Below are positions 6,129-8,284 of a DNA stretch of 8,284 bases, in pieces (the stretch's first letter is position 1; each line of letters opens with the position of its first letter). The notes beneath the pieces are model-generated. The model had not been told where the DNA came from. It did not search any database and saw only the letters and a list, made by a program, of their open reading frames with translations. Origin of the DNA: Bacteroidota bacterium (GTDB lineage Bacteria; Bacteroidota; Bacteroidia; Bacteroidales; UBA1556); the NCBI GenBank assembly GCA_003648395.1, contig QMPB01000166.1:1-8284 (forward strand), written 5' to 3'. A program made the position numbers and the translations under genes.

Positions 6129-6881
6129 CTACTGGTTCATAAAACCCTGCTTGTTAATCACTTTAAGAAATAGATTTGAGAAATCTATATTCATTTGCTT
6201 TGGGTAACGATTCTGAGTAAAAATCTGAGCTAAAGTTTCTAATTTATTCTCTTCAAGAAGCTTTTTTGTCTCCTCTAAAGACTCTTTATCCTCATACATT
6301 TTATCAATATCTTCTTTAGAATAATCTTTATAGCTTTCGTAATGCACAACTGCTTCTTTAGGCAATCTATCAGTCAGTTCCGGAATATCTTTAGCATATC
6401 CAATTACTAAAGTAGTAACAGGAATAACTCCATTTGGAAGATTAAACAAATCAATGAGTTTCTGTGCTTGGTAAGTTGTTGTTCCTAAGTAACATATTCC
6501 TAGACCTTGTGCCTCTGCGGCAATGGCTGCATTTTGAGCTGCTATTAAAGCATCAATTGAAGCAGTGAAGAATGAAAGAAAATTATCATAACCGGGCTCA
6601 GCTTCTCTTTGCTCACACCATTTATTAAAACGATTAAAATCTGCATTAAAAGTGAGTACTATCGGAGCTTCTAGCACCATATTTTGCCCAAAATGAATCT
6701 TATGAAGTTCTTTCTTCATTTCTTCATCTTGACTAACAATAATGCTATAAACTTGCATATTGCCAGTAGTTGAAGTCCTTATAGCAGCCTCCAAAATATT
6801 ATCTAAAACCTCCTTAGAAACCTCTTTATTCTGATAACTTCTAATGCTTCTATGCTCAAATATAGTTTTTAATGTATCCAT
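6129..6881 (-). CDS. NfsA/Frp-like FMN-dependent nitroreductase (NADPH-dependent oxidoreductase)
   Basis: A 250-residue cytoplasmic flavoprotein, close to the 240-250 residues usual for the NfsA/Frp branch and longer than NfsB types. It opens with the FMN-phosphate motif HRSIRSY at residues 10-16, followed by RTSTTGNMQVYSII at 35-48 (the family S..GNMQ.W region, here with Tyr). The dimer-interface and flavin region is ASIDALIAAQNAAIAAEAQG around 107-126, then LGICYLG at 127-133. VIGYAKDIPELTDRLP at 159-174 matches the family VG.P...P..R.RLP block. The C-terminal tail is charged and helical and ends KQGFMNQ, as in related proteins. The family carries out two-electron reduction of nitro compounds, quinones or flavins with NADPH; the physiological substrate is unknown. 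The gene begins 14 bp after the lipoprotein gene, so they are probably cotranscribed. Confidence 0.9.
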   Translation of the reverse strand: MDTLKTIFEHRSIRSYQNKEVSKEVLDNILEAAIRTSTTGNMQVYSIIVSQDEEMKKELHKIHFGQNMVLEAPIVLTFNADFNRFNKWCEQREAEPGYDNFLSFFTASIDALIAAQNAAIAAEAQGLGICYLGTTTYQAQKLIDLFNLPNGVIPVTTLVIGYAKDIPELTDRLPKEAVVHYESYKDYSKEDIDKMYEDKESLEETKKLLEENKLETLAQIFTQNRYPKQMNIDFSNLFLKVINKQGFMNQ

Positions 6882-6895
6882 AATATTTTTCTATT

Positions 6896-7912
6896 TTAAG
6901 GTCTGTTTTCAAAACCTAGTTGATAAGTAACACTTCCATTTATTAATGTATCTAACGATTTTGGCGATAAACCAATGAAGGGTCTAATTTTCTGATATCT
7001 ACTAGCAAATATACCATAACCATTCTCTATATTAGAATAAGCTGGTTTATCCTGAACAATAGAAGTTGAAGGAGTATTCACATCCATATAAATTGTGAAA
7101 TCCTCATCAGCAACACTAATAATATAATGAACACTATCAGACCACCTTTTAAGCCCATTCTCTGCTGGTTCAATAGTAGCGGCTAGGTTATTATAAAAAG
7201 TAGAACCTAAAAATTCATAAGTCATTTTTTCACCTCCATCAGTAGTCTTTGATCTAATTTGCGATAATTTCCAATCTGTAAAGTGAGAAGTCTTTGGTCC
7301 AGAAGTAGGTATTTCTGTATAGTAAAATCTTATTACTAATTGATATAGCTTTCCTTTTTCGGGAGAGAAAAATTGAACGGTATGAGAATAATTACCACTA
7401 AAGTCAGCATATTTTAAAAAAGAAATAGGTTTTAATATATTAAAATCATCTATAATTTTTGTTTCTGCTTCTATTTGATTGCCCGAGCTCTTAATTTTTG
7501 CTTTCAATTTGTATTCTCTATTTTGATTGAGAATTACTCCCTCTGCAGTAGCATATACAAGTTGATTAGGGAAATAGAATGCTCCAGAATCTTTTTTAGT
7601 AATCAGAACAGTGTCCATTGGAATACTTTTAATATAACCACCATTAATTTCATATTCTTCTAACCACATTTCTACATCATTAGGGTCGTATTGTGAATTA
7701 GCTTGATCTGCAGCCGCCAAATATACATTTCCTTCAGTTTGAAAGGCTTTTGTCAGTTTTACAAAATGACGAGACTCCGACTGGTCTAATAATCCATAAA
7801 CAATACTTATCTCTTTATAGTCATCATTAATATCAACTTCATTGGAGCATGAACTTGAAAGCAGTATTGTTATCAACAAAATAGTTAAAATATAAAAAGT
7901 ATGTATTTTCAT
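6896..7912 (-). CDS. Probable lipoprotein of a Bacteroidota-type hypothetical family (DUF4249-like)
   Basis: The 338-residue product starts with a signal sequence: MKIH, a hydrophobic core at residues 6-18, and LLSSSC with Cys22 as the likely lipidated residue. The -3 position is Ser, so the lipobox is not perfect. The residues after it (SNEVDINDD) are acidic, which in Bacteroidota lipoproteins can favour export to the cell surface. The next part (ISIVYGLLDQSESRHFVKLTKAF at 36-57) resembles an N-terminal beta-domain that I recall from Bacteroidota hypothetical lipoproteins; some related proteins carry DUF4249. The remainder is rich in beta-type sequence with no catalytic motif that I can see. 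It is the first gene of the four-gene minus-strand run, with a promoter-like box about 25 bp upstream of the start. No SusD-like or TonB-dependent partner is visible in the window. Lipoprotein status is fairly sure; the family assignment is tentative. Confidence 0.7.
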   Translation of the reverse strand: MKIHTFYILTILLITILLSSSCSNEVDINDDYKEISIVYGLLDQSESRHFVKLTKAFQTEGNVYLAAADQANSQYDPNDVEMWLEEYEINGGYIKSIPMDTVLITKKDSGAFYFPNQLVYATAEGVILNQNREYKLKAKIKSSGNQIEAETKIIDDFNILKPISFLKYADFSGNYSHTVQFFSPEKGKLYQLVIRFYYTEIPTSGPKTSHFTDWKLSQIRSKTTDGGEKMTYEFLGSTFYNNLAATIEPAENGLKRWSDSVHYIISVADEDFTIYMDVNTPSTSIVQDKPAYSNIENGYGIFASRYQKIRPFIGLSPKSLDTLINGSVTYQLGFENRP

Positions 7913-7938
7913 AAAAATATATGTGTGTTTATTTGTGG

Positions 7939-7946
7939 CAAATCTA
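7939..7946 (-). promoter_or_regulatory. Candidate -7 box for the lipoprotein-led operon
   Basis: The minus strand reads TAGATTTG, a full match to TAnnTTTG, giving a leader of about 23 nt before the ATG at 7912. No TTG appears at the -33 distance. Its position just ahead of the first gene of the run makes it the best promoter candidate for the lipoprotein, nitroreductase, glycosyltransferase and YkgJ-type genes. Confidence 0.45.
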
Positions 7947-7958
7947 AATAAAAAAACT

Positions 7959-7966
7959 TACATTTG
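7959..7966 (+). promoter_or_regulatory. Candidate rightward -7 box in the gene-free right end
   Basis: TACATTTG on the plus strand matches TAnnTTTG and lies 12 bp from the oppositely oriented box at 7939-7946. Nothing encoded on the plus strand is seen over the next 318 bp, so it could serve a small RNA, a gene right of the window, or be chance. Confidence 0.2.
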
Positions 7967-8284
7967 CTTAAATATATAATTGAGTCTAGTCTGAAAATAT
8001 ACAAAATTAATAATGCTTCTTTTTGGTGATATTTTCATTTATTTCAATTAACTGATTCTAAGACATTATCTAATTTCAAAAAGTAAATATCTCACTCAAA
8101 ATAGCTCTTTTTTATATAAATAACTTTTTCTTAGATTGGGCTCATAACTTCAACAAATTATCAGTTAAACAGGTAGATTTTTAGGCAAACTGTCATTAGC
8201 CCTAATTCAATATAACAATAATATGAAACACTCATGATTAAAATAATTATTAAACACACAAGGGAATGATTATTTTTATCATAA

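Larger units (their letters stand above)
7913..8284. other. Gene-free intergenic region, 372 bp to the right edge
   Basis: All six frames are broken by stops within short distances. The longest is an edge-open minus-strand frame from 8283 to 8161 (40 codons) with no coding character. No tRNA, rRNA or riboswitch-like fold was recognised. Apart from the two promoter-like boxes it has a 9-bp inverted repeat, TTAACTGAT (8048-8056) and ATCAGTTAA (8160-8168), and a 12-bp dyad ATTAG-CC-CTAAT (8195-8206), both of which may be chance. Confidence 0.6.

Noticed and set aside
7475..7663. 62-codon plus-strand open frame inside the lipoprotein gene
   Set aside because: Antisense to the lipoprotein gene, with no recognisable features.
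8048..8168. 9-bp inverted repeat TTAACTGAT / ATCAGTTAA as ends of a small mobile element
   Set aside because: The arms are short, about 100 bp apart, without a transposase or flanking direct repeats; chance is sufficient.
8161..8283. Minus-strand frame open from the right edge (40 codons), possibly the end of an upstream gene
   Set aside because: Its composition (several Cys, long Ile/Leu/Tyr runs, no motif) is not gene-like and a run of this length is expected by chance in AT-rich DNA. It would need sequence to the right to be tested.

Overview
The window reads as ordinary chromosomal DNA from a low-GC (about 30% by eye) member of the Bacteroidota. Four things support this: a GldG-type ABC-transporter accessory protein followed by a DUF4340 protein; a lipoprotein of a Bacteroidota-type hypothetical family; promoter-like TAnnTTTG (-7) boxes; and no Shine-Dalgarno motif ahead of any start codon. 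The genus cannot be told from this sequence.

Layout. Positions 1-2107 (+) hold the 3' part of gldG, cut by the left edge, and a downstream DUF4340 membrane-anchored protein, probably the end of a gldF-gldG type operon. This unit converges on a MarC-family membrane protein (2113-2751, -), with only 5 bp between the two stop codons. Upstream of MarC lies a small Dabb-domain protein (2874-3179, -). A 73-bp divergent promoter region separates it from a secreted lipase-class-3-like protein (3253-4401, +). The lipase-like gene converges on a four-gene minus-strand run, in transcription order: a probable lipoprotein (7912-6896), an NfsA-like nitroreductase (6881-6129), a GT-B glycosyltransferase (6095-5010) and a YkgJ-type CxxCxxCC metal-binding protein (5009-4506). 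Gaps inside this run are 14, 33 and 0 bp. The last 372 bp (7913-8284) hold no gene I can support, only candidate promoter boxes.

How the genes relate. GldG and DUF4340 probably act together at the inner membrane with an ABC transporter encoded to the left. The minus-strand run looks cotranscribed but has no obvious single pathway; only the zero-gap glycosyltransferase/YkgJ pair strongly suggests coupled expression.

Most notable observations. The lipase-like protein has Arg where the family has its nucleophilic Ser (GHRQGG instead of GHSxGG), in an otherwise intact secreted protein. A perfect 11-bp inverted repeat spans the 3' ends of the DUF4340 and MarC genes and encodes the same Phe-Leu-Ile-Gly tail in both proteins. 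No mobile element, CRISPR array, RNA gene or defence system was recognised, and I do not see an undescribed multi-gene system here.
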